A stretch of 64,000 nt of DNA from contig NC_081842.1 of NCBI RefSeq assembly GCF_963259705.1, positions 91,998,433 through 92,062,432 on the forward strand, read 5' to 3'. Below, one piece after another: positions 31,329-41,369 of the stretch. Made by a program: the position numbers and the translations under genes. Under the pieces are notes generated by a model, which was not told the origin of the DNA, ran no database searches, and saw nothing but the letters and a program-made list of their open reading frames with translations. Source of the stretch: Myotis daubentonii (Eukaryota > Chordata > Mammalia > Chiroptera > Vespertilionidae). Every line of letters begins with the position of its first letter. Position 1 is the first letter of the stretch.

Positions 31329-32321
31329 TTATACCAGTCCCTTTAGCATTCCTTGCATTGCTGGCTTGGTGGTGACAAACTCCCTTAGTCTTTTTTTGTC
31401 TGTGAAGCTTCTTATTTCCCCTTCAAGTTTGAATGATAGCCTTGCTGGATAGAGTATTCTTGGATTCAGTCCTTTGCTTTGCATCACTTTGTAAATTTCA
31501 GTCCATTCTTTTCTGGCCTGATGTGTTTCTGTTGAGAAGTCATTTGACAATCTAATGGGAGATCCCTTGTATGTAACTTTCCGTCTCTCTCTTGCAGCCT
31601 GTAAGATTCTCTCTTTGTCCTGAACATTTGCCATGGTGATTATGATGTGTCTTGGTGTGGGTCTTTTCGGGTTCACCTTGTTTGGGACTCTCTGGGCTTG
31701 TGTGACTTTTTTCTTCCCCACCTCAGGAAAGTTTTCTGATATTATTTCTTCGAGTAGGTTTTCTAATCCTTGTTCATCTTTCTGTTGTTCTGGTACTCCT
31801 ATTATTCGTATGTTGTTTCGTTTCATGTTGTCCCAAAGCTCCCTTAGGCTCTCCTCCTGTCTTTTAATTTTTTTCTCCAATTGCAGTACATTTTGAGTGT
31901 GTTTTGCTTCCTTGTCTTCTAATTCACTTATTCGGTCCTCCGCTTCTCCTAGTCTACTGTTGATACTTTCAATGGAGTTTTTCATTGCAGCTATATCACT
32001 CTTCATTTCTTCTTGGGTCTTACTTAGGTTGTTGATTTTTTCATCTGTTTCTTCTAGCTTCTTCCATATGTTATCGATTTTTTCATCTGTTTCTTCTAGC
32101 TTCTTCCATATGTTATCGATTTTTTCATCTGTTTCTTCTTGCTTCTTGAAGAGGTTGTCGATTTTTTCCTCCATCCGGTTTATGCACTCTAGGATCCTTA
32201 TTCTGAATTCTTTATCTGTCATGTTGCATGCCTCTGTATTACTTAGCTGCTTTTCTGGAGAGTCCTCCTTCTCTTTCCTTTGGGGGTTTCTTTGTCTACC
32301 CATGTTTGATCTCACTGACAT
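31329..32321 (-). CDS. L1 ORF1 protein, intact reading frame (330 aa)
   Basis: ORF1p is the trimeric RNA-binding chaperone that packages L1 RNA in cytoplasmic particles. The frame is open from MSVRSNMGRQRNPQRKEKED to QGMLKGLV. The second Met (residue 7, MGRQRN, codon at 32301-32303) matches the usual family start and may be the real one. A basic N-terminus is followed by a coiled coil (about residues 45-165), including a 14-residue unit ETDEKIDNIWKKLE repeated about three times. An RRM-like part follows (NIRIIGVPE near 171 and a matching TPRHIIITMANVQDKERIL segment near 223), then the C-terminal domain (ARLSFKLEGEIRSFTDKKRL). The length is normal for a mammalian ORF1p. No stop or frameshift is visible, unlike the neighbouring ORF2. 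Confidence 0.9.
   Translation of the reverse strand: MSVRSNMGRQRNPQRKEKEDSPEKQLSNTEACNMTDKEFRIRILECINRMEEKIDNLFKKQEETDEKIDNIWKKLEETDEKIDNIWKKLEETDEKINNLSKTQEEMKSDIAAMKNSIESINSRLGEAEDRISELEDKEAKHTQNVLQLEKKIKRQEESLRELWDNMKRNNIRIIGVPEQQKDEQGLENLLEEIISENFPEVGKKKVTQAQRVPNKVNPKRPTPRHIIITMANVQDKERILQAARERRKVTYKGSPIRLSNDFSTETHQARKEWTEIYKVMQSKGLNPRILYPARLSFKLEGEIRSFTDKKRLREFVTTKPAMQGMLKGLV
32014..32165 (-). repeat. 42-bp tandem repeat inside L1 ORF1 coiled coil
   Basis: On the plus strand, units of about 42 bp containing TTCATCTGTTTCTTCTAGCT and CTTCCATATGTTATCGATTT repeat about three times with few differences. Forty-two base pairs is 14 codons, exactly two coiled-coil heptads, so the frame and the heptad register are kept. 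Confidence 0.9.
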
Positions 32322-34985
32322 ATCTAGATGTTGAGTTGTTCAGTGGTTGCTCCCATGGTGGCAGTGACTCCTTGGTCTGTGGTTGCTCTTCGGGCGGTTG
32401 TGGTAGCAGCTGCTCTTCAGTTGGCAGCAGCTCCTCTGGTGGGTGCTGTTCACAGCTGTGGTGGCTCTTCCGGCTGGTGGGGCGAGGTTTCACGTATAGC
32501 TGCTGTTCCTCAGCAGAGGATGAGGTGCTCAGGAGGTTGCTGTTGCTTGGATCTGCTGCGTTGATTTAAAGGCACAAAATACAACACAACAAGGCACCAC
32601 GTACCAGGCACTATACACAAATATATTCACGATATTAATAACCCCAATTAAAGGTGACCACCTGAATTAAGAGAATTAGGGGATAAGGAAGAAGGAAGAG
32701 AAAAAGATAAAAGAGAAAAAGGAAAAGAAAAGTAGGGACCAAAAAAAGGGAGTGCAAAAATGAAATTGGGAAAAAGGAAGGGGGAAAATAAAAGCGAGAA
32801 AAGAAAAGAAAAAAAAAAAGAGCGAAAAGAGAGAATGAAGTGGAAGAGGGAAGAGACTTTTTATATGAGGAGAATACTCCTATAGAACAGCCATTAATCC
32901 CAACAAATTCCAGCAACAGCTCCCTGGATATGAATGCAAACTAGAAACAACCAATAATATAACGATGAAAATAGAATGGTGAACACCAATCCCAAAATAA
33001 AATAAAGAAAAAATAAAATGGCACTTTAAAAAAATGGTAAAATGGTAGCAGTAATAATACTGGTTAAAAATAAGAAGGTAGTAATTAAAAGGGTAAAATC
33101 AGGTGATGGAAAAAGAAGAAAAGAAAGAAAAAAAAAAGAAAAAAAAAGAATGAAAAAAAATTGGTTTCTTAGTTAAAAAGTGAAAAAAGAAAAAAAATTG
33201 CAGTAGTGAAGGTCCTTCATTTCTTCTATTCTTCAGTGTGGCTCGCCTTAGACCTTCCAGGTATTCAGGAGAGTGTTGAGTTTCCCTGCGATATACTGTT
33301 CCTCTGTGTTGTAAACCACAGTCCTTATTTTAAAGCATGCCGCATTTATTTCCCAGACTGCCTTATTTTGTGTTTAGCAAAGAGTCAGTTTGTGGGTCAG
33401 CCTCTGGATGGCAGTGTTCTGGGGTTGGCCTCTGAGGCTATAGGGCCTCTCTGTCCAGTGGAAGTTCACTGCCCAGAGCTGACTGCGTAATAGTTAGTTA
33501 CCGGCGCTATGTTGTTGCTGGGATTGAAAATCCCCCTATAGGCCAGACCCTGTTAACTCCCAGGGACTGATCAGGTTATCTTAATCCTTGATCTCGTACA
33601 GGGTGGAATCTGGGTGTGGCTGTGCTCCTTGCCTGGGGGCTGGGGGGAGGAGACTCCCTCTCAGGAGCGGGTGGCTGCCCCAGTCCCGGGCTCTGGGGTG
33701 TCTCAGCACTCAATTCACTACCACCTCTCCCGGCTCCCCCTCTTTCCCCAGTCTCTCCCCAGATTCCACTCCCCAGCACACTCTCCCTCTCTTCAGCACA
33801 GGTGAGTGTCTGTATCCGAAATGTCCCATGAACAGGATTCAGTGAAAACAAACAAACAAATGCCGGCCGCGGAAACGGGGAAGGCTTGGTTTCTGTAAGC
33901 TTCTTCTCTTACCGGGACTGCATGGTCAGGTCAGCTCTTCAGGCTGCCCCCTTTAGGCTCAGTCCTCCGTGATCACAGAACCCAGCTCTCAATTTCCCTG
34001 GCGGCGCCAGGAATCCCGCGGTTCTCCTTTCCCCCCGTCAGGGGCTGTGCCTGTCCCAAGGGACACGGCTGTCTGCCACGCGGTCTCCCTCCGACTCTCT
34101 GGGCTCAGAGGTCTGGCAAACTTTCCTGCCCAAATCCCTGGTTTTTTTTTTACCTTACCAGGGGAGTTCTGCTCTTCCCGGCTGTAAACCCTCTCACCAG
34201 CTGAGCAATTTCGCCAATTCGGTGTGAGTGTTACTAGCTTCAGCTGCTCGTTCCATTTGCTCCGGGACACGACCTGGGACACGTCTGCCTATATCGCCGC
34301 CATCTTGGTTCTCCGAGACTTTTTATATGAGGAAAAAACTCTTATAGAACCGCCACTAATCCCAAAAAATTCCAGTAACAGCTCCCTGGAGATGGATGCA
34401 AACTAGAAACAACTAATAATATAATGATGAAAATAGAATGGAGGACACTAATCCCAAAATAAAATAAAGAAAAAATAAAATGGCAACTTAAAAAATGGTA
34501 AAATGGTAGCAGTAATAATACTGGTTAAAAATAAGAAGGTAGTAATTAAAAGGGTAAAATCAGGTGATGGAAAAAGAAGAAAAAAAAGAAAAAAAAAGAA
34601 AAAAAAAGAAAAAAATTGGTTTCTTAGTTAAATGGTGAAAAAAGAAAAAAAAAAATTGCAGTAGTGAAGGTCCTTCGGTTCTTCTACTCGTCAGTCTGGC
34701 TCGCCTTAGTCCTGCCAGGTATTCAGGAGAGTGTTGAGTTTCCCTGCAATACACTGTTCCTCTGTGTTGTAAACCACAGTCCTTATTTTACAGCAGGTCG
34801 TATTTGTTTCCCAGACTGCCTTATTTTGTGTTTAGCAAAGAGTCAGTTTTTGGCCCAGCCTCTGGGTGGCAGTGTTCTGGGGTTGGCCTCTGAGGCTATA
34901 AGTCTTCTCTATCGCATTTAAAACTGATTTGGAGAGGTCAACTATCCAGAGCTGGTTCCTTAATAGTTATGCTCTGTCGGTCTTT
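32322..34985 (-). promoter_or_regulatory. L1 5' UTR / internal promoter with tandem unit
   Basis: The L1 start GGAGAACCAAGATGGCGG (34297-34314, minus) contains the YY1-type site CCAAGATGGC, which in other mammalian L1s fixes the transcription start. The segment 32853-33490 is closely matched by 34315-34985, in the same orientation and offset by 1462 bp. On the minus strand the layout is therefore: a truncated unit, a complete 1462-bp unit (34314-32853), then a non-repeated connector (32852-32322) before ORF1. Confidence 0.8.
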
Positions 34986-35885
34986 AATTTCTTTATCTTT
35001 AAATATAATATTATTTCTATCTCTGAGTTGATTTTGACTACTTAAAATGCTAATGCTTTAGTTTTTAAAAATGTGACATGTATGATGATAGTATAAGCAT
35101 TAATGTTTCAATACAGTATGTAGCAAATAGTAAGGAATCTTTCAACTCCTGTTGTTCACCCAACCATTGATTTAAATTGTTTTTATAACAAACAGTCATA
35201 TCTACCCTCTGCTACCCCTTAAAATATTTTTTCTCCTCCAAAATTAATTAAATGATTTTTTGGTAATGTTTGCTTCAATTGGGTATATAGTTCGATCTGA
35301 ATAGAAATATGTCAGATCTCAGCCAAGCTTCTTTGTAATATCATTTTTCTTCAAAATCTAATATACTGAAGTTCCAAACAGTAATGGTTAAGTTTAATTC
35401 TATAGACCACTGGTTTTGTTTCTTTAACAAAGGCTGACTGAAAAATATTAGGGTTTATATCTAATTTCGTAGTTGTATTCAGTAGGAAATAACTAAATTA
35501 ATTTAATGGAATGGGTCAATAGGTCAGATCCAAACAGAGTGCTAATTTGTCCACATTTTACCAAGCAGGTTGCCAGTATTCAAGTTCATTAGGCAGGATC
35601 ATAAGTTCTTTTTGGGGTACAACATAAAATACTTGAATATATCAGTTACGTTAAGATTATGAAAGTTTAGCTTCTGATCTCATAGTCTCAGGAGTTGAGT
35701 AGATTTCAGGGGACTTAAATTGGTCAAAACCTAGTGGTTTTGGATTAGAATAAGGGCAAAAAGTGACATGTGACATTTTAAAAGTGCAATCCTGCTATTG
35801 CACTTGGGAAATATTAACTGAATAGTAAGAAACTGGGATACTTAAAACAGCCTATTTAAAAAGCTGTCTTTCCCCTAGCCTAGAG
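34986..35885. other. AT-rich sequence, nothing recognised
   Basis: No gene or classifiable repeat was found. Confidence 0.5.
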
Positions 35886-36088
35886 CAAAGGTGGAAAATT
35901 TCCAGCCCACAGGCCACATAAGGCCCACAAAATCATTTGGTCTGGCCCTGCCAAGGTATTGGAGTGAGTTAATTAAATGTTTGACCAAATATAGCAGGCT
36001 AAATTTTAAGTCGATAATTTTGTATGGCTTGTGAATGATGTTATAAATGTCCAAATACCCTGGGCAGAAAAGAGGTTTACCACCCCTG
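35886..36088 (+). mobile_element. Short non-autonomous hAT element
   Basis: Ends CAAAGGTGGAAAATTTCCAG and AGAGGTTTACCACCCCTG are imperfect inverted repeats. It is flanked by 8-bp direct repeats GCCTAGAG (35878-35885) and CCCTGGAG (36089-36096), six of eight matching, the duplication length typical of hAT. The interior has the CAGGCC and GGCCC base pattern common in small hAT elements. No transposase. Confidence 0.7.
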
Positions 36089-37536
36089 CCCTGGAGGGTA
36101 AACTTTGTTAGGGTTAGTGTTCTTACTGCCTGTGTTATTATGCAAGCTTAATGCACTCTTATGGTCCCAGGCTTTAGCTTGGTATAAGGTAAGAATTCAC
36201 CTTAAGAAATTGTAGCTCTATCCAAAGATTTGGTTTCTCACACACCAATTTTGACTTCTGTTTCTGCATGACCTTGAGCTAGCTTTTTGAGAGATGCCAA
36301 GGATAGATTAGGCTATACATATGCTGACAAGGCAGTCTCATTAGGGCATTTTTTTCATATTGCTTAACATTAGAAATTCGGGCTGTAAGTGTATAGACTA
36401 CTATAAAAAACGAATCTGAAGGAAAATGAAAATCTAGCTTGCTTATTGTCAGTATTTCTATGCATAGCTTTTTTTCTGAAAATAAATTTAAGACAGCATA
36501 TTAAATTCATTCATAAGCTAGATGCTGAAGGGTTATAACAAAGAAAAGGACAGTTTTTATTCCCAGGTTTTAGTTCTTGGTAACTCCTTGATTGGATTCT
36601 GATTCTAAGTCTATGGCATCGTTAAACATTTTGTGAAACAAAACAATAAAACAAAAAAGAGAAGAAAATAGGAAGGAAGGGAGAAAGATAAAATAAAGGA
36701 TTATTGAAATAAAAGATATGTCTATTACAGACCTGAAATTTGACTGTGCTTGAAGTAAAAACAGTTGATGTAATGTATCCCAATTTAAATCTGTTTAACC
36801 TTGAGCATAGATATAGAATAGAATTATCTGGATATTTAGTGATGAACTTAATAAGAAAATGCATTATTATATAATCAAGTTTCAATAACTAAGGAGAATG
36901 TATATGGTAATTTAGAGAAGCAGCAACATGCATTAAAATGTTTTTAATAGACTTATGTACTTGAAATGATGTGATAAGTTATCATCTTTAGCAGTATTAT
37001 TTTAAGAATTATATATGACCAAAATATCAGTAAGGTTTATTCTCTGAGACCATAGGAAAACCAAGTCAATATCCCCATAGCTACATCATATCGATCATTA
37101 ATTAGATTTAGGGAGAAAGAAGACAAATATGTTAGTGAAAGAGAGACAAATGAACAGCATGCCTAGCCAACTCCTGTCTCATTTATAAAGAAGGCTAATG
37201 CAACCCTATTACACACTTATGGGAAGTATGATAGATCTGATTATATAATTAATGCCTCCTCTCAGACTTTGTGCACCCCATTAATTGTCAATTCTCCACT
37301 TTTTGTTGAAGTATTTGGCAGGTATTGCACTTTTTGGAGATTCTTTTTTTAGGATATTACTATCAATCTTACGCCTACAACTAAACAGCTTACTAATGAA
37401 GAAAATCCCATTTTTAGCCTTAATATTTGAAAATTGCTTAAGAGGTAATATAAGGGAAAAAATTAAGCATTCACCCACATATGTGACTAGTTTTAACATT
37501 TTACTTAAAATTACATAATCAAAGCAATAACTATAT
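36089..37536. other. AT-rich sequence, nothing recognised
   Basis: Short frames below 90 codons only; none carries a recognisable domain. Confidence 0.5.
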
Positions 37537-37764
37537 ATATATATTTTTTTTAATATATTTTATTGATTTTTTACAGAGAGGAAGGGAGAGAGATAGAGAG
37601 TTGGAAACATCGATGAGAGAGAAACATCGATCAGCCGCCTCCTGCACATCTCCTACTGGGGATGTGCCCGCAACCCAGGTACATGCCCTTGACCGGAATC
37701 GAACCCGGGACCCCTCAGTCCGCAGGCCAACGCTCTATCCACTGAGCCAAACCGGTTTCGGCAA
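37537..37764 (-). mobile_element. Ves-type SINE with 12-bp target duplication
   Basis: A well-preserved antisense copy: tail, ACAGAGAGGAAGGGAGAG body, GGAATCGAACCCGGGACC (B-box-like region of the tRNA-derived head) and GAGCCAAACCGGTTTCGG. CAATAACTATAT flanks it at 37525-37536 and 37765-37776. Confidence 0.95.
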
Positions 37765-37848
37765 CAATAACTATATTTTGCTGCATAGTGTTAAAAATAG
37801 CAAATTGATTTCTTTAAATGGATTTTTCTTTATCTTGGAAATTTGGTG

Positions 37849-37855
<7 letters not shown>

Positions 37856-37894
<39 letters not shown>
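37856..37894. repeat. (TA)n microsatellite
   Basis: About 39 bp of TA immediately left of the mariner element. The right flank of that element is (TG)n, so the target was probably a TA/TG compound microsatellite. Confidence 0.9.
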
Positions 37895-37896
<2 letters not shown>

Positions 37897-37899
<3 letters not shown>

Positions 37900-38696
37900 T
37901 GAGTGGCCAGATTATTATGACCACCCCATCAGTACTTTGTTAGGCCACCTTTTGCCTTCAATACTGCGGCGATTCTTCTTGGCATTGACTCCACGAGATG
38001 TTGAAAGGTGATGGGAGGAATCTGACACCATGCCTGATGAATAGCACTGTCCAATTCTGTGAGATGTGATGGCTGTGGAACCAGCTGCCTGGTGGCTCTT
38101 TTAACTCCATCCCACAAATGCTCAATTGGATTGAGATCTGGTGATGTGGGGGCCACCTAAGCAAGGTAAAGTCTCCCTCATGTTCTTGAAACAACTCCTG
38201 CACAATATAAGCACTGTGGCATGGCACATTGTCTTGTTGTATGAAGCCATCTCCATTGGGATATGCCATCAATATGATAGGATAAACTTGATCAGCAACG
38301 ATACTTAGGTATGTTGTGCTATTCAAACGTTGTTCCACATGAATTAAAGGGCCCAGATCATGCCAGGAAAACATGCCCCAAACCATAACACTGTCCCCAC
38401 CAGTTTGAAGGGTTGTACTCATGCATGTGGAGTTCATGTTTTCATGCTGTTTCCGCCAAATTCTCACTCTGCCATCTGCATGATGCAACTGGAAACGTGA
38501 TTCATTGGACCACATGACTTTTTTCCAATGCTCGATTGTCCAATCCTTGTGTTCCTGTGTGAATTGGAGATGTTTTATCTTGATAACTGCAGACAGCAAA
38601 GATGTTCGAACAGGCCTTTGGCTTCCATATCCCATATGATGTAGTGTATGGCTAATTTGCCTACAAATGTCAGGTGGTCATAATAATCTGGCCACT

Positions 38697-38701
<5 letters not shown>
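37897..38701 (-). mobile_element. Tc1/mariner (DD36E, Incomer-like) transposon, longer copy
   Basis: Terminal inverted repeats CACTGAGTGGCCAGATTATT (37897) and the matching right end CTGGCCACTCAGTG (to 38701). The two bases just outside are TG on both sides (37895-37896 and 38702-38703) instead of the TA expected for this superfamily. Same family as 10958-11504 in opposite orientation, but with more of the transposase retained. The N-terminal region is still largely missing, so it is also internally deleted. Confidence 0.9.
37928..38635 (-). pseudogene. Mariner transposase, truncated and mutated
   Basis: Open from 38635 (MGYGSQRPVRTSLL) through HKDWTIEHWKKVMWSNESRF, DSVMVWGMFSWHDLGPL, NSTTYLSIVADQVYPI and QQDNVPCHSA. 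A one-base deletion near 38151 (CACATCACC where the other copy has CACAATCACC) then shifts the frame; the other frame continues with SPDLNPIEHLWDGV to a stop at 37929. The motif WSNESRF shows the first catalytic Asp replaced by Asn (codon at 38504-38506; the family has WSDES). The protein is therefore inactive on three counts: N-terminal deletion, D-to-N change and frameshift. Confidence 0.88.

Positions 38702-38743
<42 letters not shown>
38702..38743. repeat. (TG)n microsatellite
   Basis: About 42 bp of TG adjoining the right end of the mariner element. Confidence 0.95.
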
Positions 38744-38744
<1 letters not shown>

Positions 38745-39084
38745 ATTTTTTTCTTCTAAGATTTAAAAAAAAATCTTTATTGTTGAGAGTATTACAGATA
38801 TCCCGCTTTTCCCCCCCATTGCTCCTCTCCACCCAGGTCCCACTCCATCTCAGGACTTCACCACCATATTGTCTATGTCCACAGGTAAAATCTTTGGGTA
38901 ATCTCTTCCTGCATCCCTCCTTCTTACCTCTGAGATTTGTCAGTCTGTTCCATGCTTCCATGCCTCTGATTCTGTTTTATTCACCCATTTATTGTGTTCA
39001 TTAGATTTCTTATTTAGTTTGATTTTTAGATTCGATTGTTGATAGATATGTATTTATTGCTATTTTATTGTTCATATTTTAATT

Positions 39085-39597
39085 TCTTCTTCTCCTCCTC
39101 CTCCTCCTCCTCCTTCTTCTTCTTTTCTTCTTCTTCTTCTTCTTCTTCTTCTTCTTCTTCTTCTTCTTCTTCTTCTTCTTCTTCTTCTTCTTCTTCTTCT
39201 TCTTCTTCTCCTTCTTCTTCTCCTTCTCCTTCTCTCCTCCTCCTCCTCCTCCTCCTCCTCCTCCTCCTCCTCCTTCTTCTTCTTCTTCTTCTTCTTCTTC
39301 TTCTTCTTCTTCTTCTTCTTCTTCTTCTTCTTCTTCTTCTTCTTCTCTTCTTCTTCTTCTTCTTCTTCTTCTTCTTCTTCTTCTTCTTCTTCTTCTTCTC
39401 CTTCTCCTTCTCCTTCTCCTTCTTCTCCTTCTCCTCCTTCTCCTCCTTCTCCTCCTCCTCCTCCTCCTCCTCCTCCTCCTCCTCCTCCTCCTCCTCCTCC
39501 TCCTCCTCCTCCTTCTTCTTCTTCTTCTTCTTCTTCTTCTTCTTCTTCTTCTTCTTCTTCTTCTTCTTCTTCTTCTTCTTCTTCTTCTTCTTCTTTC
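39085..39597. repeat. Expanded (TTC)n/(TCC)n polypyrimidine tract, about 510 bp
   Basis: Alternating blocks of CTT and CTC/TCC triplets with only pyrimidines on the plus strand. It lies within the HAL1-like element, in the spacer after ORF1. Long predicted frames (poly-Ser/Phe/Leu, poly-Lys/Glu/Arg) are artefacts. Mirror-symmetric blocks make triplex (H-DNA) formation plausible. Confidence 0.97.
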
Positions 39598-41317
39598 CTT
39601 CAAAAATTTTCATATAATACTAGTTTGGTGGTGACCTTAGCTTTTTCTTGTTTGTGAAGGTCTTTATCTGATCCTCAATTCTAAATGAAAGCTTTAGGTC
39701 CTTATTATTTATCACTTTGAATATTTCTTGCCACTCCCTTCTGGTCTGCAAAGTTTCTGTTGAGAAATCAGCTGACAGTCATATGGGCACTCTCTTGTAG
39801 GTAACTGCTTTTCTCTTGCTACTTTAAGATTATTTCTTTGTCTTCAACCCTTGGTATTTTAATTATGATGTGTCTTGGTGTGGGCTTCTTTAGATTCCTC
39901 TTGTTTGGGACTCTCTGCACTTCCTGGACTTGTAAGTCTGTTTCTTTCAGCAGGTAGGGGAAGTTTTCTGTCATTATTTCTTCAAATAGGTTTTCAATAT
40001 CTTGATCTCTCTCTTCTCATTCTGGCAACCACATAATGCAAATATTGGTACCCTTAAAGTTGTCCCAGAGGCTCCTTACACTATCTTCATGTTTTTAGAT
40101 TATTTTTTATTTTTGCTCTTCGGGTGTTTTTTTTCTTCCTCATATTCCAAATAATTGATCTGATTCTCAGAATCCTTTACTGTACTGTTGAATCCCTGTA
40201 AATTTTTCTTTATTTCAGTTAGTGTATGTTTAATTTCTGGCTGGTCTTTTTTCATGTCTTTGACCTTCTCATTAAGATCCTTGAAAGTCTCATAAAGATC
40301 CTTATAACCATGGTTTTGAAGTCTGTAGTTTGCTTGCTTCCATTTCTTTCATTTTTGATATGCTTCTTTGTCTCCACATTTTGGCTGCTTCCCTGTGTTT
40401 GTTTCTATGTATTAGGAAGAGCTGCTATGTCTCCTGGAATTGGTAGAGTGGCCTTGTGTAGTAGGTGTCCTGTGTTGCCCCCTGGCTCAGCCTTCCCAGT
40501 CACCTGAGCTGGGCATTCTAGGTGCTCTGTGTGGGCTGTGTGCACAGTCTTGTAGTTGAGCCTTGATTGCTGTTGGCATCTGTGGGAGAAGTTGGCCTTC
40601 AAGCCAATTGGTTGTGAGGACAAGCTGCAACTACAATGGGAGAGCTGCTGCAGCGGAGGTGAGGTTCAGCTGTGAAGCAAGGCAGGCTGGTGCTAGTGCT
40701 GGGTTTTGGGCCTTTTATTGATATTTTGGGAGCATGCTGTCACCAGCTACAGCTTTTTTGAGAGACTTTAGCAAAGTCTGAAGCCTGAGCCAGGACAGGC
40801 CATTCATATGGAAAAGCTGCTGCAAACAGTGTGGGTGGGCTGCAAATTGGATGGAGAGTGGTCTCAGGGAATCCCCAAAGTGGAGCTAACAGTGTGCTCC
40901 AGGCTTATTGAGACTCAGATCTGGATGCCAGTCAGCCCTGCAATAGGAGAGGTCCCAGTACAGGAACAATGACCCTTGTGAGCACCCTTGTCTTGGAAAA
41001 GTAGCACCTGCATTCCTGTCCTGATGACCAACAATCCAGTTCCTCCCCATATGTGTCTGGGTCCCCCAGAGCTGCCTGTTGCTGGAGTACAGAGGTATGG
41101 ATTCTGAGTACCTTTGTGTGCCTGCCCTTTAAAAAGAACAGCTGTGTCTCCAGCAGCCTTGGTGTCTCTCAGTCACAATGCCTGCTGGTTTTTACAGTCT
41201 GTAGTTATGGAGTCTTCTCTTCCCAGCTCTGGAACCTTAGGCTGGGGGTCTAGTATGGGGCTTGGAACCTTTGTTCCTCCAGGGATCTCTGCAAAGATGA
41301 TCTCCCTCCAGATTAAA

Positions 41318-41369
41318 CAACCAACCAAACAAACAAACAAACAAACAAACAAACAAACAAACAAACAAA
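41318..41369. repeat. (AAAC)n microsatellite
   Basis: About 13 units of CAAA/AAAC inside the 5' UTR part of the HAL1-like element. Confidence 0.9.

Larger units (their letters stand above)
27149..34985 (-). mobile_element. Near full-length L1 retrotransposon with duplicated 5' UTR
   Basis: Minus-strand order: 5' UTR (34985-32322), ORF1 (32321-31329), spacer of about 55 bp, ORF2 (31273 to about 27459), 3' UTR and A-rich tail (27458 to about 27156). The canonical 5' start GGAGAACCAAGATGGCGG lies at 34297-34314, but a second partial copy of the 5' UTR continues upstream to about 34985. GGTCTTT at 27149-27155 and 34979-34985 may be the target duplication; it is short and in a T-rich context. L1 moves by target-primed reverse transcription; this copy has a full ORF1 but a disabled ORF2. 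Confidence 0.93.

Noticed and set aside
39036..39617. Long open frames (193, 182 and 174 codons) across the TTC/TCC tract
   Set aside because: They consist only of homopolymer-like runs produced by a triplet microsatellite and are open in several frames at once.
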